Part shown: positions 25,422-33,917 of the stretch, piece by piece
Layout of the letters: each line of letters begins with the position of its first letter
Position numbering within the stretch: position 1 is the first letter of the stretch
Assembly (NCBI RefSeq): GCF_013204855.1
Contig: NZ_JABMKZ010000025.1
Coordinates: forward strand, 1-64,000
Length of the DNA stretch: 64,000 nt
Direction: 5' to 3'
Source: Paenibacillus alba
GTDB lineage: Bacteria > Bacillota > Bacilli > Paenibacillales > NBRC-103111
Made by a program: the position numbers and the translations under genes
The notes under the pieces: generated by a model
The model's database searches: none
The model's input: the letters and a program-made list of their open reading frames with translations, nothing else
What the model was told of the DNA's origin: nothing

Positions 25422-26507
25422 TTAATAAATGAACATCGCATCGCCAAAGCTAAAAAAGCGATATTGCTCCCGCACAGCTTCTTCGTACGCCTTCAAGACA
25501 TGAGATTGCCCTGCAAGCGCGCTGATCAGCATCAACAAAGTTGATTTCGGCAAATGGAAATTGGTTAACAAGGCATCCACGACTCCGAACTGATATCCCG
25601 GATAAATAAAAATGCTCGTCCAGCCTTGGGAGGCTTCGATATGCAGCGGTTCTGTCCCCGTGCTTCCCGCTTGTTCACGACTCAGTCCTGCCGCCGTTTC
25701 CAACGTGCGTGCCGAGGTTGTCCCTACCGCTATGACTCGTCTGCCATTCGCTTTTGTTTCATTGATTAAAGCGGCTGTTTCCGGTGAAAGCACATAATAT
25801 TCCGAATGCATTTGATGCTCTTCAATCGTATCGACCGAAACAGGACGGAAAGTTCCTAATCCGACGTGCAGAGTTACAAATGCAATTCGCACGCCCTTCG
25901 CTTGTAATTTGTCCAGATAGGCTTCTGTAAAATGCAGACCTGCTGTCGGGGCCGCAGATGACCCTTCATGCTTGGCATACACCGTCTGATAACGTTCTCG
26001 TTCAGAAAGCTGCTCCTTAATGTAGGGAGGAAGCGGCATCTCGCCCAATTGGTCGAGAATTTCGTTGAAAATGCCGGTATAGCTAAATTGAAGCACACGG
26101 GCCCCCATCTCGCCTTCTTCTACCACTTCCGCCGTTAAAAGCGGCTCCTCCGGATTGGCTGCATCCATATTCAGTCCAAAGACTGCTATCGCGCCTAGCT
26201 TCATGCGCTTTCCAGGCTTGACCAAAGCTTCCCAACGGTCGTCGCCCAGCGGCTTCAGAAGCAGAAGCTCCACTTTCGCTCCGGTGTCTTTCTTCGCACC
26301 AAAAAGCCGGGCTGGTATAACCCGTGTATCGTTCATCACGAGCAAATCCCCGGCTTCGATATAATCAATCAGCTGTTCAAAAGTTTGGTGATTCGTCTCA
26401 CCAGTTTGTTTGTTAAGTGCCAGCAATCTGGACGCCGTACGATTCAGCAACGGCGTCTGGGCAATTAAATTTTCGGGTAGTTCAAAATCAAAAGATTGTA
26501 CATCCAT
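25422..26507 (-). CDS. queA: S-adenosylmethionine:tRNA ribosyltransferase-isomerase
   Basis: 361 residues. Transfers the ribosyl part of SAM to preQ1-tRNA to form epoxyqueuosine. Conserved blocks: FDFELPENLIAQ, NDTRVIPARLFG, KVELLLLKP, GEMPLPPYI, AAPTAGLHFTE, HVGLGTFRPV, FIYPGYQF and NFHLPKSTLLML. It is about 20 residues longer than B. subtilis QueA owing to small insertions near residues 110 and 275. Upstream of tgt. Confidence 0.95.
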   Translation of the reverse strand: MDVQSFDFELPENLIAQTPLLNRTASRLLALNKQTGETNHQTFEQLIDYIEAGDLLVMNDTRVIPARLFGAKKDTGAKVELLLLKPLGDDRWEALVKPGKRMKLGAIAVFGLNMDAANPEEPLLTAEVVEEGEMGARVLQFSYTGIFNEILDQLGEMPLPPYIKEQLSERERYQTVYAKHEGSSAAPTAGLHFTEAYLDKLQAKGVRIAFVTLHVGLGTFRPVSVDTIEEHQMHSEYYVLSPETAALINETKANGRRVIAVGTTSARTLETAAGLSREQAGSTGTEPLHIEASQGWTSIFIYPGYQFGVVDALLTNFHLPKSTLLMLISALAGQSHVLKAYEEAVREQYRFFSFGDAMFIY

Positions 26508-26516
26508 GAAGTAGTT

Positions 26517-28715
26517 TCATTCCTTAGTTATGGTAATTCCAGCGTAGTAGGACTGGAGAATTTTCTTATAATCATAGCCGAGCTCCGCATAACCTCTTGC
26601 CCCCCACTGGGACATGCCTAGCCCGTGGCCATAGCCTGTTCCTCGGAAAACAAATTGTTTGCCTGAACCTATTTGAACAACAGACGAAGATGTCGAGCTG
26701 CCTGGCGCCAGGCTGGGCTTAGACGATCCAGCTGTGCCGAGAGCTGTTAAATCTGACTTTTTCAAAGCGGTGGGGGCCGATTGTCCTGCGGATAAAACAT
26801 AGATGGGCTCCGTCGCAGAACCGCTTGTTTCTGTCGCGGCTGCACCAGCAATGGCTAAGCCAGCCGCATTTGGCGTATTACCAGTATAACTGCCTGCTGG
26901 TTCAATTTCAAACCGAGTGCTGGGCAAACCGCCAAGCACCGTGCGTAGAGCATCCGGATAAGGAACTTTCACAACTGTGCCGTTCGCTTTCAGCTCGGTC
27001 ACCCTGCCGGATGGGCCGCGTTTGGATATCTCTAATGTTTGCAAATCTCCCGTGATTGCAATCCCTGCTGCCGTTAATTTACCCTTGATATCACTGGCTG
27101 TATAAGGTCCTCGCGTCCAAGAAAATGCATTTGATTCTTTCTCTTGACCAATGACAAGCACCTTTTCATTCGTTGAAAGTTGATCAATTGAAGGGTTCGC
27201 CGCATTATCAACATAAGGTGCTAGCCGCACGTTAACATCTTTCTCTGTAGCCGTGTAATAAGAAGCCCCTTCTTTGGACTTCTGGCCGCTATCCTTGAGA
27301 TACATCGAATGCACATAACCCGTTCGACCATCTGCCAGCTGAATGCGGTACCAAATAGCTTTCCCTTGCTCTGCACCTTCATCCGGACTAGGCACACTGC
27401 GCAAATAAGCAAGCGGATTCCCCCATACTTCAGAAGGATCAGCGGTCATTCCTCCAGCATTAGAGGAGAACACCGGTGAAATGAGTCCGTTTTTATCGCT
27501 GATGACTTCATCCTTCGTAGCATCCACTGCTTGATTCCCTGCAGGAAACTCCTTTTGAATACCATAATAAGCTTGATCAAGCGTGGTATCCGTTACTTGA
27601 GCAATCTCATACTTATTCCCTTGTTTAATCGCAAAAGTCCTTGCAGCGACTGCTTGTGCTTTCAAAGCTTCCACAGGCCAGCCAGCACTAAGCTCGGAGC
27701 CTAAAACACCGTATAAATAAGACTCCATGGCAACTTCGTTCACCAAGGCTAATTTATCATGATAAGTACTAATTTCCATATCTCCGCGATAACGGCGGTC
27801 TCCCCGCTCTTTCACCGTAATCCCGTCGCTTTTGGGATGAACCACCGTCTTCTGCTCGCCTGCGGCTGACGCATAATGCGGGATTGCAGCAGCGCCGTTC
27901 GATGAAGCTGTAACATCTGATCGAGCAATGATATAAGAGGACTTTGCGTTTACGGCTTGCAGCGGTACATTCGGAGCTGCTTTCAGCGCGGCTGTCTTCA
28001 CCGCGTCAAGCTGCGCTGCCGTTGCTTCGCTGCCTACAAAAACGCTATAAGCCAGCGTTCCTGTCGCATCTTCCTGCACGGCTATTTCCGCTTGAACTCC
28101 GGCTTGTATGTATACACTCATTTGCTGCTGAGCTGCCGCTTCCGTCGCATAGCTCCCGGCACTTAAGTGCAGTGGACCTGTCAGAACAGGTGGAATCGAC
28201 TTCGTTAGTGCTGCGACCGTCCCATCTTTCAATGCCTGCGCAGCTGTGCCCTCGGCCGCCTCCTTGGTAGGAAAGCTGCCGTAATACACTTGATAAACAG
28301 TTTTGCCTTGCTTCACTCGGCTTAATACATAGCCATCTGCCGTCATTGTAGCCAGCTTGGCATATAGCGCTTTGGCCGCCGTAAAATCCGTTGTCTCCAG
28401 CATCATGGCGCTATACTGCTCAATAGACATACGGATAGATGTATCCACGATGGATAACCAAGGCTTAACCACTGCATTCGCAGCAGCGCGAACACCAATT
28501 TCCATCCCACCCGTTCCGCCGGATAGCGTAACTACTGGTTCTACCAATTTATACTTCGTTGAATCTATCAGGAGAGCAACACGAATTTGATCCAAATGCT
28601 TTACTTCCGCTGCATGGGCAGGCGACTCCACTATTGGGAATGTTCCAAAAATCAAAGCGGCTGTAGTAATCACAGTCAACGTCTTAGGGGCGAGCAGCTT
28701 TTTTCTCCAATTCAT
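26517..28715 (-). CDS. SpoIID/LytB-domain exported protein with SPOR-like repeats
   Basis: 732 residues. A signal peptide (cleavage after about residue 35, HAA-E) is followed by two SPOR-like repeats (about 120-270). Next is the SpoIID/LytB core: LVNEVAMESYLYGVLGSELSAGWPVEALKAQAVAARTFAI, then TDTTLDQAYYG and FSSNAGGMTADPSEVW. The C-terminal end is GYGHGLGMSQWGARGYAELGYDYKKIL. An SH3-like insertion lies near 475-520. SpoIID is the lytic transglycosylase of engulfment; this larger paralogue probably cleaves denuded glycan strands during sporulation or wall turnover, by inference. AAAGGA lies 11 nt upstream. It leads the queA-tgt-yajC cluster. Confidence 0.88.
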   Translation of the reverse strand: MNWRKKLLAPKTLTVITTAALIFGTFPIVESPAHAAEVKHLDQIRVALLIDSTKYKLVEPVVTLSGGTGGMEIGVRAAANAVVKPWLSIVDTSIRMSIEQYSAMMLETTDFTAAKALYAKLATMTADGYVLSRVKQGKTVYQVYYGSFPTKEAAEGTAAQALKDGTVAALTKSIPPVLTGPLHLSAGSYATEAAAQQQMSVYIQAGVQAEIAVQEDATGTLAYSVFVGSEATAAQLDAVKTAALKAAPNVPLQAVNAKSSYIIARSDVTASSNGAAAIPHYASAAGEQKTVVHPKSDGITVKERGDRRYRGDMEISTYHDKLALVNEVAMESYLYGVLGSELSAGWPVEALKAQAVAARTFAIKQGNKYEIAQVTDTTLDQAYYGIQKEFPAGNQAVDATKDEVISDKNGLISPVFSSNAGGMTADPSEVWGNPLAYLRSVPSPDEGAEQGKAIWYRIQLADGRTGYVHSMYLKDSGQKSKEGASYYTATEKDVNVRLAPYVDNAANPSIDQLSTNEKVLVIGQEKESNAFSWTRGPYTASDIKGKLTAAGIAITGDLQTLEISKRGPSGRVTELKANGTVVKVPYPDALRTVLGGLPSTRFEIEPAGSYTGNTPNAAGLAIAGAAATETSGSATEPIYVLSAGQSAPTALKKSDLTALGTAGSSKPSLAPGSSTSSSVVQIGSGKQFVFRGTGYGHGLGMSQWGARGYAELGYDYKKILQSYYAGITITKE

Positions 28716-28977
28716 TCGACAATAATTCCTTTCTTTCGAGGCATTCTATAACGTTAGACTCTAGTAAGCCGAAGAAGTTTTGTTTGATAGCGTCGTTTTT
28801 AGCAAAAAATGTCTGGGTACTCTTGGGAGAGGACCCGATATTTCTGCGAAAATGCTGGATTATGCAGTGTTGTTAGATCGGGGTTCACTGCTGCTGTGTG
28901 CGCGTTCTTCAGCGTTGCGGTGGGCATAGGGGCACCTTTAGCGCTGTGAAGTTGCGTTAACATGCAAGCTTTCTCGC

Positions 28978-29466
28978 TTTGCGAGTTGTACCTCGAGACA
29001 GCCTTTTTGGCAGGTTCAGGAGCGGTTTACTGCTTCTCTGCCTCTGAGACTGCTTTTTCGGCTGGCTCGGATCAGCTTTTGCGCAGTTTTGCCTCTTTTT
29101 CCGCTCGAGACTGCCTTTTCGGCAGGCTCAGGAGCGGTTCACTGCTTCTCTACCCCTGAGACAGCTTTTTTCGCAGGCTCATCACATCTTTTGCGCAGGT
29201 TTGCTTCTTTTCCCGCTCGAGACTGCCTTTTCGGCAGGCTCAGCGGCGGTTCACTGCTTCTCTACCCCTGAGACAGCTTTTTTCGCAGGCTCAGATCAGT
29301 TTTTGCGCAGGTTTGCTTCTTTTTCCGCTCGAGACTGCCTTTTCGGCAGGCTCAGCGGCGGTTCACTGCTTCTCTACCCCTAAGACAGCTTTTTTCGCAG
29401 GCTCATCACATCTTTTGCGCAGGTTTGCTTCTTTTCTCGCTCGAGCCTGCCTTTTCGGCAGGCTCA
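28978..29466. repeat. Tandem array of a 112-bp paired-hairpin unit
   Basis: Units start at 28994, 29106, 29218, 29330 and, truncated, at 29442, exactly 112 bp apart. Each contains hairpin A (GAGACTGCC-TTTTC-GGCAGGCTC type), a linker GGTTCACTGCTTCTCTACCCC, hairpin B (TGAGACAGCTTTTTTCGCAGGCTCA type) and a spacer ending in CTTTTGCGCAGGTTTGC. Units 2-4 are nearly identical, while unit 1 diverges and resembles the single copy at 5819-5915. The last copy has a perfect 9-bp hairpin. Both hairpins keep the same orientation, with T-rich loops on the plus strand. Confidence 0.93.
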
Positions 29467-29511
29467 TCGCCGTATAAGTTCACTGTTTACGACCGTTTCA
29501 CGTAACTTCAA

Positions 29512-29557
29512 ACAAAAAAATCTTTCACCCCCGCCATTCGGCTGAGGCAAAAGATTT
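29512..29557 (-). terminator. Terminator after ruvB
   Basis: AAATCTTTtgCC..GCC pairs with GGC..GGtgAAAGATTT and is followed by seven Ts on the minus strand. Confidence 0.88.
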
Positions 29558-29560
29558 CCC

Positions 29561-30568
29561 TTACTTCTGATCCGGCACTGGCAAGCCCAGATGATGATAG
29601 GCTAGCGGTGTGACGATGCGGCCGCGCGGTGTTCGCTGCAAAAAACCAATCTGCAGCAGATAAGGCTCATACACATCCTCGATCGTTTGACTCTCTTCAC
29701 CGATGGTAGCGGCAATTGTTTCCAGACCGACAGGACCGCCCTGGAAGCTCTGAATGATCGCTCGCAGCATTTTGTGATCAATCTCATCCAGACCAAGGTC
29801 ATCGACTTGAATGAGCTTCAGCGCCTCTCTGGCGATGTCTAGCGTGATGATGCCATCGCCTTTGACCTGCGCGAAATCGCGAACCCGCTTCAGCAAGCGG
29901 TTAGCGATTCGCGGTGTCCCGCGAGAGCGCATCCCGATCTCGCGCGCAGCTTCGCCGACGATGCCAACCTGCAGGATGTCGGCTGTGCGGCTGACGATGT
30001 AGGTGAGCTCCTCCACCGTGTAAAACTCCAGCCGACTGACGACCCCGAAGCGGTCGCGCAGCGGCGCAGACAGCAATCCGACGCGCGTCGTCGCGCCGAT
30101 CAGCGTGAACGGCGGCAAGTCCAGCCGCACGGAGCGTGCGCTCGGTCCCTTGCCGATGATAATGTCAAGGGCAAAGTCCTCCATCGCCGGGTATAGAACC
30201 TCTTCCACCGTACGGTGGAGACGGTGAATCTCGTCGATGAAAAGCACGTCGCCCTCCTGCAAATTCGTCAGGATGGCAGCAAGATCGCCCGGCCGCTCAA
30301 TCGCTGGGCCGGAGGTCGTTCTGATACTCACGCCAAGTTCATTGGCGATGATGTTGGACAACGTGGTTTTGCCTAAGCCAGGCGGACCGTACAGCAGCAC
30401 ATGATCAAGTGCTTCTTTACGCATCTTGGCGGCTTCAATATAAATCTTAAGGTTCTCCTTCGCCTGCTTCTGGCCGATATATTCGGCCAAATAACGAGGA
30501 CGCAGGCTATATTCAATGACATTGTCCTCCATCATCAAATTAGCCGATATAATCCGGTCATTGTCCAT
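29561..30568 (-). CDS. ruvB: Holliday junction helicase RuvB
   Basis: 335-residue AAA+ motor that drives branch migration with RuvA. Walker A GPPGLGKTTL and Walker B LFIDEIHR are present, with sensor 1 GATTR, the arginine finger in PLRDRFG, and the C-terminal winged helix (QSFQGGPVGLETIAATIGEE). The start (MDNDRIISAN) has AGGAGG 6 nt upstream; the longer upstream frame is not family-like. It is separated from ruvA by about 207 nt, unusually far, with a 28-bp direct repeat in the gap. Confidence 0.96.
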   Translation of the reverse strand: MDNDRIISANLMMEDNVIEYSLRPRYLAEYIGQKQAKENLKIYIEAAKMRKEALDHVLLYGPPGLGKTTLSNIIANELGVSIRTTSGPAIERPGDLAAILTNLQEGDVLFIDEIHRLHRTVEEVLYPAMEDFALDIIIGKGPSARSVRLDLPPFTLIGATTRVGLLSAPLRDRFGVVSRLEFYTVEELTYIVSRTADILQVGIVGEAAREIGMRSRGTPRIANRLLKRVRDFAQVKGDGIITLDIAREALKLIQVDDLGLDEIDHKMLRAIIQSFQGGPVGLETIAATIGEESQTIEDVYEPYLLQIGFLQRTPRGRIVTPLAYHHLGLPVPDQK

Positions 30569-30650
30569 CGTGATCCTCCTAAGAGCTTTCCCTAAGGAAA
30601 GCTGACTTCGTAAACCTAAGCAGCCATCTACTTTAACTCTGCAAGCCACA

Positions 30651-30711
30651 TTCATTTGCTTTTATCTCATAAGCCATTTTCACTTGCTTTTATCTCACAA
30701 ACCTGAGCTAC
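30651..30711. repeat. 28-bp direct repeat in the ruvA-ruvB gap
   Basis: TTGCTTTTATCTCA(T/C)AA(G/A)CC occurs at about 30656 and 30684, with related flanking CATT/CACT bases. Two imperfect tandem copies in an otherwise featureless AT-rich spacer. Confidence 0.6.
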
Positions 30712-30775
30712 CGCATGTATAGCCCTTACCCTTATGTATACTATGAATTCTATGATTCCATAACGTTCATCACTT

Positions 30776-31408
30776 CTACTGCATCGAATACAAAGCTTGC
30801 AAAGCAAGCTTCACTAACACATCCACCGAATCTCCCGGATTCGTTTTGGGCTTCACTTGCAGCCAAGCACGGTCAGTCTCTGCTTCGGTATACCCCAGCG
30901 TCATCAATGCTTCCTTCGCTTCGCTCCAGATGTGGCCGCCTTCAGTAAGCTGCGCCGAACCAACCACGCTCAAAGCGACAGCCGCCTCCGGACTGGAGAA
31001 GCTGACAGAACCTAATTTGTCCTTCAAGTCCAAAATAATCCGCTGAGCCGTTTTTTTGCCGATACCCGGAAGCTTCGTCAAAAAGGCTAAATTCTCCTGG
31101 CTAATCGCCAAAATAACAGCCTCCGGCCTACCGCCCGCTGCCAGAATCCCGAGAGCTACCTTAGGTCCAATGCCCGTCACATCGAGCAGCAAACGAAACA
31201 GAGACTGCTCATCCCGTGAGATAAAGCCGAACAGCAGGTGAGCATCCTCACGCACATGGTAATGAATGAACATGGTCACATCTTCATCTTCCTTATGAGA
31301 CAAGGCATACGGATTCGGACAAAAAACACGGTAACCTACACCGTTTACATCCAAAACGGCATAGTCGCTTTCGCGAAAGGCAACTTTCCCTCTTAAGAAA
31401 TCTATCAT
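30776..31408 (-). CDS. ruvA: Holliday junction DNA-binding protein RuvA
   Basis: 210 residues. N-terminal OB-fold (MIDFLRGKVAF ... VDVNGVGYRVFCPN), two helix-hairpin-helix motifs (LLDVTGIGPKVALGIL and LTKLPGIGKKTAQRII), a flexible linker, and a C-terminal RuvB-binding domain (EAKEALMTLGYTEAETDRAW). Its start overlaps the ruvC stop (ATGA). Confidence 0.96.
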   Translation of the reverse strand: MIDFLRGKVAFRESDYAVLDVNGVGYRVFCPNPYALSHKEDEDVTMFIHYHVREDAHLLFGFISRDEQSLFRLLLDVTGIGPKVALGILAAGGRPEAVILAISQENLAFLTKLPGIGKKTAQRIILDLKDKLGSVSFSSPEAAVALSVVGSAQLTEGGHIWSEAKEALMTLGYTEAETDRAWLQVKPKTNPGDSVDVLVKLALQALYSMQ

Positions 31409-31908
31409 CGTTTCCTGACCTCATTTATCCTAGATTGCAAAGCAGATGAGTGTGCATGGCAAATAGCAATCGCAAGCGCATCGGCCACATCATCCGGTTT
31501 GGGTATTTGCGAAAGTTTAAGCAAGATCTTGACCATTTCCTGAACTTGACGCTTCTCGGCATTTCCATAGCCAACAACCGCTTGTTTCACTTGAAGAGGC
31601 GTATATTCAGCAATCGGCAGACCGGCTTGAACACCCGCAAGAATCATCACACCTCGCGCTTGCCCTACCGTGAAAGCCGTTGTTACATTTCGATTAAAAA
31701 ATAATTTCTCGATCGACATCGCGTCCGGTTTATACTTCTCTATTAATTGTACCGTAGCATCATAGACATCTTTGAGCCGGATGCCGGGGTCCGTATGTGC
31801 CTCTGTCTGAATAGAACCATATTGCACAGGGACGAGCTTGCTGCCAATCTTATCAATAAAGCCAAAACCTACGATCGCGATCCCCGGATCAATCCCCAGA
31901 ATACGCAC
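31405..31908 (-). CDS. ruvC: Crossover junction endonuclease RuvC
   Basis: 167 residues. RNase H-fold Holliday junction resolvase with acidic catalytic residues in RILGIDPGIAIVG (Asp7), SIEKLFF (Glu) and KPDDVADALAIAICHA (two Asp). It starts with GTG after GGGAGAG. B. subtilis lacks RuvC and uses RecU, so ruvC in front of ruvAB points to Paenibacillaceae or Clostridia. Coupled to ruvA by a 4-nt overlap. Confidence 0.95.
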   Translation of the reverse strand: MRILGIDPGIAIVGFGFIDKIGSKLVPVQYGSIQTEAHTDPGIRLKDVYDATVQLIEKYKPDAMSIEKLFFNRNVTTAFTVGQARGVMILAGVQAGLPIAEYTPLQVKQAVVGYGNAEKRQVQEMVKILLKLSQIPKPDDVADALAIAICHAHSSALQSRINEVRKR

Positions 31909-31971
31909 AGCATTTCTCTCCCATCTAAAAAAAGCGAACATATGTAGTCATTTCACATTATAGCAGATAAC

Positions 31972-32012
31972 AAAAAAAAGAGATAGACTCGGGAATCCCC
32001 TCATCTACCTCT
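31972..32012 (-). terminator. Terminator after bofC
   Basis: GAGGTAGATGAGGGG pairs with CCC..GTCTATCTC and is followed by eight Ts on the minus strand. It separates bofC from ruvCAB. Confidence 0.9.
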
Positions 32013-32028
32013 TCTTCATTATTCCCAT

Positions 32029-32703
32029 TTATGGCCTTGTCATCGCCCGCTCCGTCTCTTCAACGGCATAATCACTGAAGGTGGATAATACGCTATTATA
32101 CTCCTCCATATCCGACACTCGAATGCCATTGTGCAATTGCTCCACCGTATCACGCGGCAAACTGCTTTCCAGATGCTTAATATTCAACTGAAAAAAGGTG
32201 CGAATCACATTATCTTTGGCTGGTGTTCCATTAAAAAGGGAGAGATTGCTGCTGCCATCGATACCGAATACCGCGTTTTCTTTGCAAGCCGGTGATAAAT
32301 CATCAATATTTTCGGTAAATGTTACCTCTCCGTTCGTGCTTAAGCTCAACAGCCAATCTGGATGCTTAGTCTGCAAATTGAGCAATTGTTCCGACGTTTG
32401 CAGTCCTAGCTGGCTGCGTTCCTCTCCGCAAACATAGGACTTAAGCAAGTAGCTTTCACGGCTATCCGTTATCCGTTTGAGCGTTTCTGTCGCCGTTTTC
32501 AACCGTTCATCATCTTCAGGTGTTAGCTGCGCCATGGTTGATTGAACTGCTCTCTCAGAGCGCTCAGCTTTACTTAAATAACCGTCTGAAGCAAATAATA
32601 GCCAACCCGCCGCTCCGACAAGAAAGAACATCCCTAACGTCAACAAACTGCGTTTGCGCCGCAGCTTTCTTTTCCAATGCTTCAAAAAGCGTTGCACATT
32701 CAC
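32029..32703 (-). CDS. bofC: Intermembrane regulator BofC-like
   Basis: 224 residues. An N-terminal membrane segment (about 20-38) precedes an external part with LLKSYVCGEERSQLG and the BofC C-terminal domain (VFGIDGSSNLSLFNG ... VIRTFFQLNIKHLESSLP). In B. subtilis BofC is made in the forespore and restrains the protease SpoIVB, delaying pro-sigma-K processing. It starts with GTG, GGGG 6 nt upstream. Position just upstream of ruv genes is conserved; spoIVFA/FB, the pathway target, lie 15 kb away in this window. bofA is not in the window. Confidence 0.88.
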   Translation of the reverse strand: MNVQRFLKHWKRKLRRKRSLLTLGMFFLVGAAGWLLFASDGYLSKAERSERAVQSTMAQLTPEDDERLKTATETLKRITDSRESYLLKSYVCGEERSQLGLQTSEQLLNLQTKHPDWLLSLSTNGEVTFTENIDDLSPACKENAVFGIDGSSNLSLFNGTPAKDNVIRTFFQLNIKHLESSLPRDTVEQLHNGIRVSDMEEYNSVLSTFSDYAVEETERAMTRP

Positions 32704-32819
32704 TGATATCCCCTTCTCTTCTCGTTTTTCCGTATTGTTTCCATTTGCATCAAACGCTATACATCATTTACCATAGAGAGAACGAATGAAAACAATCAAG
32801 ACGGACGGTGATGCCCTGA

Positions 32820-33035
32820 ATGAAAGGTAGAAAACGGATTAAACGCACAACGCTCCTCATGATTGGAGTCGTCTTGTTGTGGGGGTCAGTAGCCATTTGG
32901 AACGAAATTAATAAAACCAGGTCAACAGGGGTTCCACCACGTTCAACTTCAGCCGCACATCCCTCGCCAACTCAAAAAAGTAACCAAACCTCCATAAATT
33001 CGATTACGAATGGGTATAAAATGAGCTCGCCATAG
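32820..33035 (+). CDS. Small hypothetical membrane or secreted protein
   Basis: 71 residues: basic N-terminus (MKGRKRIKRTT), one hydrophobic segment (about 12-26), then a Ser/Thr/Pro-rich tail. Not recognised. A GGTGAT sequence 7-8 nt upstream is a weak ribosome binding site. It is divergent from bofC and immediately upstream of the sigma-factor promoter. Confidence 0.4.
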   Translation: MKGRKRIKRTTLLMIGVVLLWGSVAIWNEINKTRSTGVPPRSTSAAHPSPTQKSNQTSINSITNGYKMSSP

Positions 33036-33043
33036 GTTAAAAT

Positions 33044-33071
33044 TTGACTGTAGCCACAGAAGTGATATAGT
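33044..33071 (+). promoter_or_regulatory. Sigma-A type promoter of the ECF sigma gene
   Basis: TTGACT (33044-33049), 16 bp, TATAGT (33066-33071). The leader is about 165 nt and has a 7-bp hairpin (AGTTTTC-TTAT-GAAAACT, 33204-33221) just before the ribosome binding site. I see no classical ECF autoregulatory -35/-10 pair. Confidence 0.6.
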
Positions 33072-33241
33072 CAGAAGTAGATGAATTAATCTCATACTTA
33101 TTCAGGAACAACGATATATATGGAACAAGACTAAATCACAAAAGTTCATCTTAAAAATGCAAGTTTTTCTAGCGAAAAACGCTTTGCTTTTGTTAAAGAA
33201 GACAGTTTTCTTATGAAAACTCTTAAGGGAGGGAAAACATC

Positions 33242-33853
33242 ATGAATGTGGCAGAACTTCAATTAATTCAATTATCCAGACGAGGCGACCGCAATGCTTT
33301 CGTGGAGTTAGTCGAGCTATACCGCAACAAAATTCAGAAGCTTGCTTTTCGCATGCTGCACAACAGACCGGATTCGGAGGACATCGTCCAAGAAACCTTC
33401 ATCCGTGTCTATCTGAACTTAAATCATTATGATGAGAGCCAGAACTTCTCTACATGGATTTATCGGATTGGGAAAAATGTTGCTATTGACCTGCTCCGCA
33501 AAAAGAGACCCGTCCAATCCTTGGATGCGGAACTGAACGATCATGACGATGACTATAGCTACTACAGCAAGCTGGCAAGTCAAGATCAATCGCCTGAGCA
33601 CGCCGTACTCCAAACAGAGATTCGAGATCACATGCATACATCCATTAATAAATTAGCGGACAAATATAAAAGTGTGATTACCCTCTACTACATGGAGGAG
33701 CTCTCACTTCAAGAAATTAGCTCTAAGCTGAACTTACCCATCACAACCGTGAAAACCCGCTTGCACCGCGGACGTGAGCTGCTTCGCAAAAAATGGGGAA
33801 TGAATTTCGTTGTTGGCTTAATGGTCTTTTTTACAATCGGCATGATCGCCTAA
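33242..33853 (+). CDS. sigW: ECF RNA polymerase sigma factor, SigW-like, with hydrophobic tail
   Basis: 203 residues. Sigma region 2 (FRMLHNRPDSEDIVQETFIRVYLNL, about 37-61; FSTWIYRIGKNVAIDLLRKKRP, 69-90) and region 4 (LSLQEISSKLNLPITTVKTRLHRGRELLRKK, 154-184) are intact and SigW-like. After residue 186 comes a 16-residue hydrophobic tail (NFVVGLMVFFTIGMIA) absent from B. subtilis SigW. No anti-sigma gene follows: a terminator and the oppositely oriented safA come next. The tail could tether the factor to the membrane. GGGAGGG precedes the ATG. The symbol is tentative. Confidence 0.82.
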   Translation: MNVAELQLIQLSRRGDRNAFVELVELYRNKIQKLAFRMLHNRPDSEDIVQETFIRVYLNLNHYDESQNFSTWIYRIGKNVAIDLLRKKRPVQSLDAELNDHDDDYSYYSKLASQDQSPEHAVLQTEIRDHMHTSINKLADKYKSVITLYYMEELSLQEISSKLNLPITTVKTRLHRGRELLRKKWGMNFVVGLMVFFTIGMIA

Positions 33854-33860
33854 CATACAT

Positions 33861-33913
33861 GAAGAAGCCTCCTATTCCACACAAGCTCGAGTGGTTTAGA
33901 AGGCTTCTTTTTC
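33861..33913. terminator. Terminator between sigma gene and safA
   Basis: GAAGAAGCCTcCTA..CCAC pairs with GTGG..TTAGAAGGCTTCTT and is followed by TTC on the plus strand. The stem can serve both convergent genes. Confidence 0.85.
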
Positions 33914-33917
33914 ATGT

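Larger units (their letters stand above)
28716..29560. other. Intergenic stretch holding the hairpin array
   Basis: No credible gene. 28716-28975 is the upstream region of the SpoIID-like gene, where I could not fix a promoter. 28976-29466 is the 112-bp array and 29512-29557 the ruvB terminator. Short plus-strand frames of 60-65 codons recur here only because the repeat recurs. Confidence 0.75.

Noticed and set aside
26517..28715. Classical spoIID gene
   Set aside because: It is about twice the length of B. subtilis SpoIID, with SPOR-like and SH3-like additions, and lies at a different locus; kept as a SpoIID/LytB-domain protein without the symbol.
28962..29383. Overlapping 60-65 codon frames with ETAFFAGS-like repeats
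   Set aside because: They are translations of the 112-bp repeat in shifting frames; no start signals, and frames do not persist across units.
28978..29466. CRISPR array
   Set aside because: The whole 112-bp unit repeats, there are no unique spacers between short identical repeats, and no cas genes are nearby.
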